From CAZDKK01 sp964603725 (lineage in GTDB: Bacteria > Eisenbacteria > RBG-16-71-46 > CAIMUX01 > WJJG01), in the NCBI GenBank assembly GCA_964603725.1, contig CAZRWW010000012.1, positions 33,052-97,051 on the forward strand: a stretch of 64,000 nucleotides of DNA, written 5' to 3'. A program made the position numbers and the translations under genes. Shown here one piece after another: positions 9,767 to 19,889 of this stretch. Below the pieces are notes generated by a model that did not search any database, had not been told where the DNA came from, and saw only the letters and a program-made list of their open reading frames with translations. Each line of letters opens with the position of its first letter. Position 1 is the stretch's first letter.

Positions 9767-12700
9767 ATGAGACTCAACTCACGGTGCGTAGCCACCGCAG
9801 GGATTCTGGCGGCGGCGGTCGCAAGTCTGCTCTGTCCGCCCGCGCTGGCAGAGGTGATCCACGTGGCCGGCAGCACGGGCCAGCCAGGTCTGGCGCTCGC
9901 CTCGCAAGCGCCGGCGGGCGTCGAGCTGCGCTTCGCGATGGATTCCTTCAGCCTCGATGCGCTGGCGATTGGGGACCAGGAGTATCAGAAGCTCTCGTTG
10001 CCCGGTGTCATCCTGCCGAACAACGCGGGGGCGCCGGACCTGCCGGGGCTGAGTCGCTACGTGGCGGTGCCGCAGGGGGCGCGGGCGCGCGTGGAGATCG
10101 TCGCGGCCCAGACGCAGGTGTACCGCGATGTGCGAATCTCGCCGGCGCCGGTGATTCCGCGCGAGGATGACGATTCGCCACTGGTTTACGAGGAGGACGC
10201 CGCGATCTACGGGCGCGACGCCTACTACCCGGCCAGTCCCGTCCTGCTGTCGGAGCCCATGGTGCTGCGCGGCGTGGATGCCGTGATCGTGGGCGTGACG
10301 CCCTTCCAGTACAACCCCGTGACGCGCGAGCTGGTGGTCTATACGGAGCTCGAGGTGCGCGTGGACTTCGTCGGCGGCAACGGCCGGTTCGGCGAGGAGC
10401 GGCTGCGCAGCCGCTTCTGGGAGCCGATCCTGGAGCAGCACCTCCTGAACTACACAAGCCTGCCGGCGGTGGACTTCAACGCGCGTCCGGATCGCAACCG
10501 CTATGGTTGGGAGTATGTGATCATCACCCCGACCGACGCAGGCTTTGTGGCGTGGGCCGATTCGCTCAAGGCGTGGCGCAAGCTGCAGGGGATCTCGACC
10601 GAAGTCTTCACGACGACGCAGACCGGCACCACCGCGGCCCAGATCGAGAGCTGGCTGAACAACGCCTACAGCACCTGGGACGTGCCGCCGGTCGCCTTCA
10701 TGATCCTGGGCGACTACCCCAGCTCGGGCGACGGCGATCGTGACATCGCGATCACCTCGCCGACCTGGAACAGCTACTGCGTGTCGGACAACATGTATGC
10801 CGACGTCAACGGGGACAACCTGCCCGACATGGCGCACGGCCGGATCTGTGCCCGCAACGCGACCGAGCTGGCGCACATGATCAACAAGATGCTCTCCTAT
10901 GAGCGCCAGCCGTACACCGACCCCAACTTCTACGATCGTCCGATCATCGCGGGCGGCTGGCAGACGGAGCGCTGGTTCATCCTCTGCTGCGAGGTGATCC
11001 TCGGCCACCAGGCGAACGTGCTGGGCAAGCACCCGGTCCGCGAGTACGCGATCTACTCGGGAACCCCGGGCACCTCCTGGTCGAGCAACCCGAACACGCC
11101 GATCGTGGTGAACTACTTCGGCCCGAGCGGATTGGGCTACATCCCGGCGACGCCCCAGCACTTGACCGACTGGGGCGGCAACGCGACGCGGATCAACAAC
11201 GATATCAACGCCGGCGCCTACATGCTGATGCACCGCGACCACGGCGCCGAGACGGGCTGGGGCGAGCCGGCCTACAACAACACCAGCCTGAATGGACTGA
11301 CCAACACGAAGTATCCGTTCGTCTTCAGCATCAATTGCCTGACGGGCAAGTACAACTATTCATCCGAGTGCTTCTCCGAGAAGTTTCATCGGATGACCTA
11401 CGGAGCGGTGGGCCTGAACGCGGCATCGGAGGTCTCCTACTCCTTCGTGAACGACACGTACGTGTGGGGGATGTTCGACAGCATGTGGCACGGCTTCATG
11501 CCCGACTACGGGCCGCAGCCCGTCGACCACGATTTCCGCTACCCGAGCTTCGGGATGTGCTCGGGCAAGCACTTCCTGCAGGCCAGCAGCTGGCCCTACA
11601 ACCCCGGCGACAAGACGGTCACGCAGCACCTGTTCCACCATCACGGCGACGTCTTCATGCCGCTCGCCGCCAATCTGCCGCAGAATCTGACCGTCGTGCA
11701 CGACGGCGTCTGCTTCGTGGGCGTCGATGTCTTCACGATCCAGGCCACCGCCGGATCCTTGATCTCCCTGACGGTGGACGGGGAGATCATCGGCGTGGCC
11801 ACGGCGACCGGGCTGTCGCAGGACATCCCCATCATCCCGCAGGCCGATCCGGGCGATCTGCGGATCACGGTCACCAAGCCCGACTACTTCCGCCACGACG
11901 AGCTCGTGCCGGTCATTCCTCCGGCCGGCCCCTACGTCTCGATCGGCCAGAAGATCATCAACGACGACATGACGGGCGGCAGCGCGGGCAACAATGACGG
12001 CGGCTTCGACGCCGGCGAGACGATCGAGTTGCTGGTCTTCCTCAAGAACGTCGGCTCCGAAACCGCGACCAACGTGCGGGCCACGCTCTCCACGACCGAC
12101 CCGCACATCACGATCACCGACAACTACGAGACCTACGGCAACATCCTGGCAGGCGGCGAGAACCCGCCGGCCGAGGACTTCGATCTGGTCATCGCGCCCG
12201 ATTGCCCCGACGGCCACATGGTCACCTTCGCGCTGATGGTGGAGTCGGACAATCGCATGACCTGGGAGAAGTTCTTCTCGATACCGGTCGAGGCGCCCGT
12301 GATCGGCTTGAGTCAGTGGACGGTCAGCGACGTGGGCGGCGGCAACGGCAACGGCCGGATCGAGCCGGGCGAGACGATCATCCTGTCGGCCACGCTGGGC
12401 AACACCGGCAGCGAGGACGCAGCCAATGTGGCGGCCATGCTGACGATCAGCAGCGGCTACGTCACGATCACGCAAGCCGGCGCCACGCTGGCCCTGCTCC
12501 CGGCCGGCGGCACCGGCCTGCTGGCGCCCGCCTTCGCGTTCACCGTCGCCCCGAACTGCCCCGATCCGGACATGCTCCTGGCGCACCTGGCGGTCACCGC
12601 CGATTGGGGCCAGGGCGGCCAGCTCGACTTTGGCCTGCCGGTAGGCGGCTTCTGGGACGACATGGAAGCCGGAGCGGGCGGGTGGACGAGCTACGTCGTG

Positions 12701-13507
12701 ACGACCCCGGGGTTCGTCAACGAGTGGCATTACTCGACGCAGCGTTCCTACAGCCCGACCCATAGCTGGAAGTTCGGCTCGGCCACGGGCGGCAGCTACG
12801 CCAACCTGGCCGATGGCGCGCTGCAGTCCGGGGACTGCACCCTGCGCCCGACCTCGTGGCTCAAGCTCCGCCACTGGATGGAGGCCGAGGTCAGCGGCGC
12901 CTACGCCGGCTACTGCTACGACGGCGGCCTCGTCGAGGCGTCGTTCGACGGCGGCCCCTGGCAGCAGATCTTCCCGGTGGGCGGCTACACGCACCGGATC
13001 CGCACGGGCAGCACGCCGGGGCCCCTGCCGGCCGAGACGCAGGTCTACTCCGGCACCATCAACTGGGCCGAGTCGGTCTTCGAGATCAACGATCACGATG
13101 GCCAGGTGCGGTTCCGGTTCCGGTTCACCTCCGACGGCGCGACCGTGCGCGAGGGGTGGTACGTGGACAACGTCGAGCTGTTCGGCTTCGGGGTGGATCC
13201 GGCGGACGTCGAGGTGCAGCAGGTTCGGCTGCAGCCGGCGATCGATCAGAACCGCCCGAACCCGTTCGGCGCGGCCACGGGCATCGTCTTCCAGCTCCCC
13301 AGCAGCGGACCGGTGAGCCTGCGGGTCTACGACACCGCCGGCCGCCTGGTGCGCACGCTGGTGGACGGCCAGCGCGACGCCGGCACCCACATGATCGCGT
13401 GGGACGGCCGCGACGAGTCCGGTCATGCGCTCAGCTCGGGCGTCTACTTCTACCGCTTCGAGACGAGCGGCACGGCCGAGACCCGCAAGATGATCCTGTC
13501 GAAGTAG
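9767..13507 (+). CDS. Secreted C25 (gingipain-type) cysteine peptidase with FlgD-like tail
   Basis: 1246 residues from ATG 9767, with AGGAGG nine bases upstream; the longer frame to 9596 has no ribosome site. Signal peptide at residues 1-28 (ends PPALAEV). An N-terminal propeptide-like region holds VPQGARARVEIV and VDFVGGNGRF. The peptidase domain starts near WEYVIITPTDAGFVAWADSLKAW. Catalytic candidates are His492 in HRDHGAE and Cys524 in SINCLTGKY. Two CARDB-like modules follow (GGFDAGETIELLV; NGRIEPGETIILS), then a jelly-roll-like domain around residues 965-1140 and a FlgD-like tail (RPNPFGAATGIVFQL...VYDTAGRLVRTL). In gingipains these residues give Arg/Lys-specific proteolysis; specificity here cannot be read from sequence alone. 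Confidence 0.95.
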   Translation: MRLNSRCVATAGILAAAVASLLCPPALAEVIHVAGSTGQPGLALASQAPAGVELRFAMDSFSLDALAIGDQEYQKLSLPGVILPNNAGAPDLPGLSRYVAVPQGARARVEIVAAQTQVYRDVRISPAPVIPREDDDSPLVYEEDAAIYGRDAYYPASPVLLSEPMVLRGVDAVIVGVTPFQYNPVTRELVVYTELEVRVDFVGGNGRFGEERLRSRFWEPILEQHLLNYTSLPAVDFNARPDRNRYGWEYVIITPTDAGFVAWADSLKAWRKLQGISTEVFTTTQTGTTAAQIESWLNNAYSTWDVPPVAFMILGDYPSSGDGDRDIAITSPTWNSYCVSDNMYADVNGDNLPDMAHGRICARNATELAHMINKMLSYERQPYTDPNFYDRPIIAGGWQTERWFILCCEVILGHQANVLGKHPVREYAIYSGTPGTSWSSNPNTPIVVNYFGPSGLGYIPATPQHLTDWGGNATRINNDINAGAYMLMHRDHGAETGWGEPAYNNTSLNGLTNTKYPFVFSINCLTGKYNYSSECFSEKFHRMTYGAVGLNAASEVSYSFVNDTYVWGMFDSMWHGFMPDYGPQPVDHDFRYPSFGMCSGKHFLQASSWPYNPGDKTVTQHLFHHHGDVFMPLAANLPQNLTVVHDGVCFVGVDVFTIQATAGSLISLTVDGEIIGVATATGLSQDIPIIPQADPGDLRITVTKPDYFRHDELVPVIPPAGPYVSIGQKIINDDMTGGSAGNNDGGFDAGETIELLVFLKNVGSETATNVRATLSTTDPHITITDNYETYGNILAGGENPPAEDFDLVIAPDCPDGHMVTFALMVESDNRMTWEKFFSIPVEAPVIGLSQWTVSDVGGGNGNGRIEPGETIILSATLGNTGSEDAANVAAMLTISSGYVTITQAGATLALLPAGGTGLLAPAFAFTVAPNCPDPDMLLAHLAVTADWGQGGQLDFGLPVGGFWDDMEAGAGGWTSYVVTTPGFVNEWHYSTQRSYSPTHSWKFGSATGGSYANLADGALQSGDCTLRPTSWLKLRHWMEAEVSGAYAGYCYDGGLVEASFDGGPWQQIFPVGGYTHRIRTGSTPGPLPAETQVYSGTINWAESVFEINDHDGQVRFRFRFTSDGATVREGWYVDNVELFGFGVDPADVEVQQVRLQPAIDQNRPNPFGAATGIVFQLPSSGPVSLRVYDTAGRLVRTLVDGQRDAGTHMIAWDGRDESGHALSSGVYFYRFETSGTAETRKMILSK

Positions 13508-13548
13508 CGATCGAGTTAGCGATCCGCCGGTGGCTCGGCGGTTCTCGG

Positions 13549-13586
13549 GCCGCCCGGTCCTCGCCAGGACCGGGCGGCTCTTTGCT
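13549..13586 (+). terminator. Terminator after the second C25 peptidase
   Basis: Near-perfect stem GCCGCCCGGTCCT / AGGACCGGGCGGC with loop CGCC, followed by TCTTT. It lies between convergent genes and may also serve the minus-strand TerB-like gene. A GCGGGC repeat tract follows at about 13619-13650. Confidence 0.8.
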
Positions 13587-13654
13587 GGTGGGCATCAGCT
13601 CGCTGGCGGACACAGGGTTGCCGGCGGGCGCGGGCGGGCGCGGGCGGGCACGGA

Positions 13655-14173
13655 TCAGTCCTTGAGCACGTCCCGATCGCCGCTGAACTCGGCGCGCACC
13701 GTCACGAATTCACGGTGGGAAAGGTTGAGCGCGTCGGCCAGCATCCACAGCGTGCGGTCCTCCGCGGCGTTGATCGAGCGATCGACGGCCGCCACGCGGA
13801 AGAGCGCCCGCAGCAGCTCCCGCTTCTGCTCCCGCCCGACCACGTCGTTCACCAGGCGAGCATAGACGTGCTTCTCGAGCGCGAAGAGCTGCGCGCGGTG
13901 GTCGCGCAGCAGCGCGAGGATCGGCGCGACCTGGTCCGCGGTGAGGCGCAGGTCGTCCCGCAAGATCGCCTCGATGCGGTCCACCTCCTCCGGCGTGATC
14001 TCGTCGTCGGCATCGGCGGTCACGCCGAGGAGACCGGCGTAGCCCGTGACCAGCTTGACCTCATCGTCCGGGCGATCCGCGAGCAGGCGGGCCACTTCGT
14101 CGAAGAGCTGGCCGTAGCGGGTGCGTGCGGCCGGATCGTCCTGATCCAGCCCGAGGATGCGCCACAGGTTCAC
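13655..14173 (-). CDS. TerB-like (tellurite-resistance-fold) protein
   Basis: 172 residues from GTG 14173, all-helical by composition. It resembles the TerB/DjlA-N fold: paired helices with acidic turns (DADDEITPEEVDRIEAIL; AAVDRSINAAEDRTLWML), the repeated pattern in that family that may bind metal. It lacks a signal peptide and is probably cytoplasmic. The start lies 12 bp after the stop of the M14 carboxypeptidase gene on the same strand, so the two are likely co-transcribed. The ribosome site is weak (GGCGG). Function in this organism is unknown. Confidence 0.7.
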   Translation of the reverse strand: MNLWRILGLDQDDPAARTRYGQLFDEVARLLADRPDDEVKLVTGYAGLLGVTADADDEITPEEVDRIEAILRDDLRLTADQVAPILALLRDHRAQLFALEKHVYARLVNDVVGREQKRELLRALFRVAAVDRSINAAEDRTLWMLADALNLSHREFVTVRAEFSGDRDVLKD

Positions 14174-14185
14174 CGCGCGCCGCCG

Positions 14186-15772
14186 TTACTCGATGACCAG
14201 CAGCTTGCGGGCGATCGACTCGGGGCCGGCGCTCAGCCGCACGAAGTAGGTCCCGGCCGGCAGCCCGCGCTCGAGCATGACGACATGGTCGCCGGCCGGC
14301 ATCCGCCCGGCGCAGAGCTGCGCGATCACGCGGCCCGAGATGTCCACCACGTCGAGCGTCAGCTCGCCCGTCTCAGCCAGGCGGTAGTGGATGCGGCGGT
14401 TCGAGCGCATGGGGGAATCGAACCACAGGCGGCGCTCCCGCGGCTCCTGCTCCTCGACCGATGAAGTGGGATCCGGCTGGAGCTGGAAATCGAGCTGCGT
14501 CCATCCGCTCGCGCTGACATAGACCGACCGGGTCTGCGAGAAGAACCCCTCGGCCGAGGCGGTCACGGTGTAGGAGCCCGCGTTCAGCAGGCGCCAGTAG
14601 CGCCCGTGCTGGTCGTCGGTCATGCGCGGTCCGATGCTGGGGCTGTGCACCTGCTGGACGACGATTTCGGCCTCGACGGGCCGACCGGAGTAGGTGGACG
14701 TGACGAAGCCGGTCAGGCCCGGGCCCGACAGGGTCCGCTCCATCAGGTAGAGCTGGCCGCGGCCGAAGCGGGCGGCGATCGTGTCGACGGTGGCGCCGGT
14801 CCACCAGTACTGGAGCGAGATCTCCATCACGAACGTGCAGATGCCGGTGTTCGCATAGATCCAGCACTGCTCCTTGGGCGTGTTGTTGTAGGACGCCACG
14901 TTGCCGTTGACGTAGACGCCGTTGTTCTCCGTCTGCGTCCGATTGCCCAGCGCCGTGCTGATCGGCCGGTAGATGTTGACGTCGGGGCCGTTCTGGAAGG
15001 TGACCGGGTCGTACCAGCAGTACCAGTTCTTGTTGCCGATCGAAGGGATGTCCGGTGAATGGAGGTTCTGGCATATGACCGGCAGCTCCCGCAAAATCAG
15101 GTCCCGATAGGCCGCAACGCAGGCCTCGGACCACGGATAGGGCCCCTTGTAGCGCAGGCTGCTCCACTGCGTCGAGTCGTACTGCGCCCACATGTAATCC
15201 CAGTTGCGGTTGCAGTCGACGCCGTCGATCGGATAGGTGTAGAGGTGGTCGCCGTTGTTGTCGCGCATGCTCTTGCGCCACATGTCCCAGTGAGCCCCGC
15301 CCTGGAAGACGTAGCGATAGCCGTCGACGTTGATCACCGGCACGAACCACATCTCCAGGTTGTCGACCATCTGTGTGTAATACGGGACCTGGCCGTAGCG
15401 CGTGAGCAACCGGTCCATGAGGTGCATGATGGCGCCCACGCCATTCGACTCGTTGGCGTGAATGGCGGCTGCGATCATGACGCGGGCTTCCGGCTCGCGG
15501 GTGGCGGCGTTGTCCGAGATCTTGACCGCCCAGATCGCCTCGTGGAACTCGCCGGTGTAACCGATGATCTCGCGATGGAAGATGCTCGGGTACTGCGTCT
15601 CCCACTGGGCGAGCTTGGCCAGGATCTCATCGTAGTTCCAGTAGCGCGGGTCGGGGCCGGGGTCGGGGTCCTGCACGGTGGCGCCGGTCAAGCAGATCAG
15701 CGCGACGGCGGCGGCCAGGAAGGCCGCGGCGCCCACGCGCGGGGTCCAGCGGGAAACGCAAAAGTGGTGCAT
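14186..15772 (-). CDS. Secreted M14 zinc carboxypeptidase with regulatory-like domain and FlgD-like tail
   Basis: 528 residues. The signal segment at about 12-32 is long and Ala-rich. M14 catalytic set: zinc ligands His105 and Glu108 (IHANES) and His238 (QNLHSP), substrate-binding Asn188-Arg189 region (DCNRNWD), and catalytic Glu317 (FVMEIS). From about residue 340 a carboxypeptidase-regulatory-like beta domain follows (GFVTSTYSGRPVEAEIVV...GSYTVTASAEGF), then a FlgD-like tail (LTLDVVDISGRVIAQL...GTYFVRLSAG). It should cleave C-terminal residues outside the cell, complementing the endopeptidases nearby. All key residues are present. Confidence 0.95.
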   Translation of the reverse strand: MHHFCVSRWTPRVGAAAFLAAAVALICLTGATVQDPDPGPDPRYWNYDEILAKLAQWETQYPSIFHREIIGYTGEFHEAIWAVKISDNAATREPEARVMIAAAIHANESNGVGAIMHLMDRLLTRYGQVPYYTQMVDNLEMWFVPVINVDGYRYVFQGGAHWDMWRKSMRDNNGDHLYTYPIDGVDCNRNWDYMWAQYDSTQWSSLRYKGPYPWSEACVAAYRDLILRELPVICQNLHSPDIPSIGNKNWYCWYDPVTFQNGPDVNIYRPISTALGNRTQTENNGVYVNGNVASYNNTPKEQCWIYANTGICTFVMEISLQYWWTGATVDTIAARFGRGQLYLMERTLSGPGLTGFVTSTYSGRPVEAEIVVQQVHSPSIGPRMTDDQHGRYWRLLNAGSYTVTASAEGFFSQTRSVYVSASGWTQLDFQLQPDPTSSVEEQEPRERRLWFDSPMRSNRRIHYRLAETGELTLDVVDISGRVIAQLCAGRMPAGDHVVMLERGLPAGTYFVRLSAGPESIARKLLVIE

Positions 15773-16026
15773 CTTGTCGATCCTCCGGGACGATGTCGCG
15801 GCAGGCTGTCATGACCACACAGAATAAGGATACCGGATGGCGCTGCTCGGTGGAAGGGTCGCGTGGCGAACCGCCGTGCCAAACCCCCGTGCCCAACCGC
15901 CGTGGCGAGCCGCCGTGGCGAGCCGCCGTGCGAACCGCCGTGCGAACCGCCGTGGCGAGCCACGGCCGCGTGGGGGCGCGAGCGTCAGCAAGCCGGGCTG
16001 GATTTGCGCCCGAAGCCGGAGCCCCC
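15773..16026. repeat. Intergenic minisatellite of GCCGTGGCGAGCC-type units
   Basis: Between two minus-strand genes. From about 15862 to 15962 there are eight or more imperfect 12-13-bp units alternating GCGAGCCGCCGTG and CGAACCGCCGTG. No gene or terminator was recognised. The upstream promoter of the M14 gene should be at its right edge (15773-15830). Confidence 0.65.
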
Positions 16027-17337
16027 TCAGAGGTCGATGCCGAGGGCGGCCCCAACCCCTATCCCCTTGCTCGCGAACGGATTGACGCTCCCCCAGGAGT
16101 TCACCCCCAGATCGAGCTGGACCGGTCCCCAAGCCAGCCCCGCACCGCCCCCGATCGCGGCGACATCCTCGCCCCCCACGCTCAGGTTGCCCCGCAGCGC
16201 CAGCCAGCGCCGACAGGTCCACGCGGCGCCAACGGCGCCGCGCAGGGCCGGCGAGGCGCCCATCGATCGCGAGCTGGCCGCTTCGAGGTGAAGCGCCGCG
16301 AGGAACCGCTCGCCCTGACGAGCGACGCCGGCCGAATAGAGGACCGGCAGAGAGGTCGCGAGCGAGCTCATGGGCAGGGTGACCGACTCGCTCACCACGA
16401 CCTTGTCATCGTCGCCCAGACGGATTCCCGGCGCGTCGAAACGATCGGTGCGCTCCTCAACGCGCCGGGTCCACTTCAGCCGCCCGCCCAGGTCACGCGC
16501 GGCCAGCGCAGCGGTCCAGCCGCCCCCCAGGGGCCCGGCGAGGCCCAGATCGAATGCGAACCCGTTCCCACCTCGCGCGCTCACGTGCCGCAGGTAGCCG
16601 TCTCCGGTCAGACGTTCCACCGTCGTGGTCACGCCGCCGCGGGCCTCCAGCAGCTTGCCGTAGCCCCATCCGCGGAGCAGCTTCACGCTCGCGCCGGCGC
16701 ACCAGTCCTCGAGCGCCCGGGGCGCGATTGGCGCGATCCCGCGCAGGAGCCCGGCCAGTGACAGCCGCAGCTCGCTGAAGGCCACGCCCTCGGCCCGCGC
16801 GCCCTCGAGGTCGAAGCTCTTCCCGACGGAGTTGCCATGGAGGAGGAGCTCCAGCGCTTCCTTGGGCATCGCCGCCCGCGAGGCGCCGCGGGTCTCGGTC
16901 GAGACCGCGAACTGCCCCAGCGAGATCCCGGTGGCCCGCAGGGAGGCGCGCCCGCTCAACGTGACCGCCGAGGAATGGATTGCGGCCAGGAGCGCGTCCT
17001 TGTCGCCGTCGTCCCAGGAGGCGCCGTTCAATCGCTGATACTCACGCAGCGTGTAGCTGTCGTTGCCCAGCCCCGCTTGCAGGCCGAAGAGCTCGATGCG
17101 GCGCTCGGGAAAGAGGGCCAGGTTGGCCGGGTTCCACGAGGTCGCCGCGGGACCCGCGGCAGCCGCGGCAAAGGCCGCCTCGTGACCCGCCGGACGCACG
17201 GCGGCTCGCGCGGGGGGCGTCAGGCCGGCCAGCGCCACGGCAGCCAGGCCGGCCAGCGCCACGGCGGCCAGGCCGGTCGGCGCCCGGGTCGTCCCCGGGA
17301 TCCCGCCCCGACTCGATGTCGCTTCTCTGGCGCTCAC
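16027..17337 (-). CDS. Putative outer-membrane beta-barrel protein (DUF5723-like)
   Basis: 436 residues from GTG 17337, chosen because AAGGAG lies six bases upstream; the open frame extends to 17418. The signal peptide contains a duplicated AGLAAVALAGLAAVALAG hydrophobic core, encoded by a 24-bp DNA repeat. The mature part has amphipathic beta-strand patterning, an N-terminal TSWNPANLALFPERRIELFGLQAGLGND section and a terminal strand ending GVGAALGIDL, as in outer-membrane barrels of FCB bacteria. Family assignment is by resemblance only. The lipoprotein gene 133 bp upstream on the same strand is a likely partner. Confidence 0.6.
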   Translation of the reverse strand: MSAREATSSRGGIPGTTRAPTGLAAVALAGLAAVALAGLTPPARAAVRPAGHEAAFAAAAAGPAATSWNPANLALFPERRIELFGLQAGLGNDSYTLREYQRLNGASWDDGDKDALLAAIHSSAVTLSGRASLRATGISLGQFAVSTETRGASRAAMPKEALELLLHGNSVGKSFDLEGARAEGVAFSELRLSLAGLLRGIAPIAPRALEDWCAGASVKLLRGWGYGKLLEARGGVTTTVERLTGDGYLRHVSARGGNGFAFDLGLAGPLGGGWTAALAARDLGGRLKWTRRVEERTDRFDAPGIRLGDDDKVVVSESVTLPMSSLATSLPVLYSAGVARQGERFLAALHLEAASSRSMGASPALRGAVGAAWTCRRWLALRGNLSVGGEDVAAIGGGAGLAWGPVQLDLGVNSWGSVNPFASKGIGVGAALGIDL

Positions 17338-17470
17338 CTTCGTCTCCTTGCCGGGGACGCCCCGCTGCTCCCGATCGGCCGCCGCGTCTCGGGCTGCTTC
17401 CATCCCCAGATCGCCCACCGCGTCTCGGATGGCACGCTGTCTCGGGCCGGCGCGCCGCCGCTGGCAGCCG

Positions 17471-19564
17471 CTATTCGACGCGGCAGCGGAATGCCGCCAC
17501 GCCCTTCACCTTCACGTAGTCCGTGCTCCAGATCTCGATCGGCCGCTCGCCATCGCCCAGCAGGCTGATCGCCAGACCGCCGTGCAGGCGCCCCTCCGTG
17601 AAGAGGCCAATGTCGCCTGCCGTCACCGACAGCGTGACCGTGCTGTACGCCGGTGCATCGACGCGACCGGTGACCGGATCGAGCTGGGCGCAGGCGACCG
17701 GCTCCGCCTCGAGGATGAGGTCATCCGCGACGAAGAGGTCGCCCTCCCGGCGCGCGAAGTGGAACGCGACGGCCACCCCGGTCGGAAAGTGATTCTCGAT
17801 CTGCGCGTCGATCGACATCACGAGCAGGTTCTCGGTCACTTGCTCGCGCAGATCGTGGTCCAGCTCGACCGTGAACGGATCTCCCTGCTGGTGCGCCGTC
17901 TCGAGAACGAGACGCATGGGCGCCAACACTGTGAGCTGGCCGTCGAGGTAATCGCCCATCTGCACCGCGCCCTCCGTCACCCCGTCGCCGATCGCGATCG
18001 AGCCTTCCAGCACCACAGTCGCCGGGCGCAGGCGCAGCAGCGCCGCGATGGCGGAGTCGGTCTCGTCGAGTTCGACACGCGTCTCGGCCGGGGAGCCGGA
18101 CCCGCCGGCGGGCAGCATCGCCGCCAGCGGTACGCGCACCGTGTCGCCGCCGGCCTGGGCCCGCAGCTCGAGGCGCGCCTCGGCGGCCACGGCCGCGTGG
18201 TTGCGTATCACGAGCTCTACCTGGGCGGCGTCGAACTCCACGCCCTCGGTTCCGGCCGGGAAGTCGATGGGGGTCTCGATCGGGGTGATGTCCACGGCGA
18301 TGTGATCCATGACGCCGCGAACCCACGCGAGGCGCAGATCCGCCGCCCGCAGGGTCCCCGTCGCGGCCGCGCCCAGGGCCACGGCGGCCGTCTCCTGGGT
18401 GGGCTCGGTAGCGGCGGCGAGGAGGAGCGGCCAGTTGTCCATCCCCGCGCGGGCCAGTGTGGCCCCGGCAACGTCGACATCGATGGCCGCGACGCCGCCC
18501 GGGCCCACGTGGGTCACCACGCGCAGCGGCTCGCCGTCCACCAGGAGCCCGGGCACCTCCAGCACCAGGGTCGCGGCCGCCGGCAGGTGGCTCTGCAGGT
18601 AGCAGGTCAGGCGGCCCTCGCTGATCAACGCCTCGGAGATCGCGCAGCGCTCCGCGAACTCGATCTGGCCTTCACCGGACGCCAACAGGGCGGGCAGGTG
18701 CCCGACAAGGCGCTCCACCCGCGTGTCCCCGAACTCGAGCGCCAAATCCAACCCCATGGACTCCCTGATCTCGACACCGGCGCCCTCGCTCCCCGCCGAC
18801 CAGCCGGCAATCTCGATGCTCAGTGCGCCCGAGAGGACCAGGCCGGACAGGTCCCGCTCGCACCGCGCGCTCTCGCCCGCCGCCAGGGCCTCGGCCAGAA
18901 CCCACTCGACGACGGGATCGGCGGCGGGAACCGAGCGATCGAACAGGCCTATGCGCAGGACTTGCCCCGGAAGCTCTCCGCCGACGGGAAAAGGCAGGTT
19001 GTTGGTCAGCTCGAGGCGCAGCACGCCCGCGGTGAACGCGGCCTCCGTGAAGCTGTCGAGGCTCGGCAGGTCGATCCGGCGCGGGCCGAAATCAAACGGC
19101 GGCACCGGCCCGATCTCGCCCGGCGCCGGAGCCCCGGCGGGAAGCAGCTCGGCCGATCCGAGCGACACCCCGGGGAGCGCTGGCGGCGCGAAGTCGATGT
19201 CGGTGAGATTGGCCGCGTAGGTTCGCTCCCTCACCGCGGCGCTGATCTCTCCGTCGAGCGTGACCGGATCGATCGGCTCGCAGAGCCGGATCGTCAGGGG
19301 TCCCGGGGCGGTCGTGTCGCCGCTCACGGCCTGCAGTCCGGCGGCCATCTGCTGGCCCGTGTAGATCTCTTCCCTGATGGGAACGTAGAGCGTCGTGTCG
19401 AACCTGGGCGCCTGAGGGGTCTCGAGCCCGCAACCGGCCGACGCGAGAAGGGCGGTCACACCCGCGGCGGCAGCGGCGGCGGACACGCCCGCGAAGACCC
19501 GCGCCGGGACCGCCCGCCACCCGGCCTTGCGGCCGGTGTTACGATCGCCGGTCGCGAAGTTCAC
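17471..19564 (-). CDS. Large putative lipoprotein
   Basis: 697 residues from GTG 19564, with GGAGG four bases upstream. The N-terminus carries a hydrophobic stretch ending in a lipobox (LLASAGC), so Cys is predicted to be lipidated. The rest is beta-rich with repeated strand-turn segments and no recognised family. It begins LETPQAPRFDTTLYVPI and ends AAFRCRVE. Same strand as the barrel protein downstream (133-bp gap); a lipoprotein-barrel pair is plausible. A divergent promoter region separates it from moeA. I cannot assign a function. Confidence 0.65.
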   Translation of the reverse strand: MNFATGDRNTGRKAGWRAVPARVFAGVSAAAAAAGVTALLASAGCGLETPQAPRFDTTLYVPIREEIYTGQQMAAGLQAVSGDTTAPGPLTIRLCEPIDPVTLDGEISAAVRERTYAANLTDIDFAPPALPGVSLGSAELLPAGAPAPGEIGPVPPFDFGPRRIDLPSLDSFTEAAFTAGVLRLELTNNLPFPVGGELPGQVLRIGLFDRSVPAADPVVEWVLAEALAAGESARCERDLSGLVLSGALSIEIAGWSAGSEGAGVEIRESMGLDLALEFGDTRVERLVGHLPALLASGEGQIEFAERCAISEALISEGRLTCYLQSHLPAAATLVLEVPGLLVDGEPLRVVTHVGPGGVAAIDVDVAGATLARAGMDNWPLLLAAATEPTQETAAVALGAAATGTLRAADLRLAWVRGVMDHIAVDITPIETPIDFPAGTEGVEFDAAQVELVIRNHAAVAAEARLELRAQAGGDTVRVPLAAMLPAGGSGSPAETRVELDETDSAIAALLRLRPATVVLEGSIAIGDGVTEGAVQMGDYLDGQLTVLAPMRLVLETAHQQGDPFTVELDHDLREQVTENLLVMSIDAQIENHFPTGVAVAFHFARREGDLFVADDLILEAEPVACAQLDPVTGRVDAPAYSTVTLSVTAGDIGLFTEGRLHGGLAISLLGDGERPIEIWSTDYVKVKGVAAFRCRVE

Positions 19565-19889
19565 CTGCCCTCCGTCGCGGGGAGGGTCTCCCTGCCCCTG
19601 GCCCCAGGCAGCCCAACCCGACAGCGTGCGCTCGCCCGGCCGGCGCCGATTCGCCGAGCCGGGAGCCGCTGCGCGAGGATGGGGCAGGGAATGTGCCGCG
19701 CGACCCGGGCGAGTACCACGGTGGACAAGCATCGGCGGCGCTCCAGGTTGCGCGGGATCGGGCGGAATTGGCTCCGGCGCGCCGCGGGGCCGGAAGCACG
19801 AATGAGATTGCGTATTGCACGACCATTTGCGATGCGGATCCGATCACCGAGCTTCTCAGGCCGGACGCCGGTAGGCTAGGATTCCCCCC
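19565..19889. other. Divergent promoter region between the lipoprotein gene and moeA-like gene
   Basis: 325 bp; no gene with a ribosome site. GC is lower toward the right end (about 19800-19880), where a promoter for the plus-strand gene would sit. No clear motif was found. Confidence 0.4.

Noticed and set aside
11360..13426. 688-codon minus-strand frame opposite the second C25 gene
   Set aside because: Shadow frame with Arg/Val/His-rich composition and no domain.
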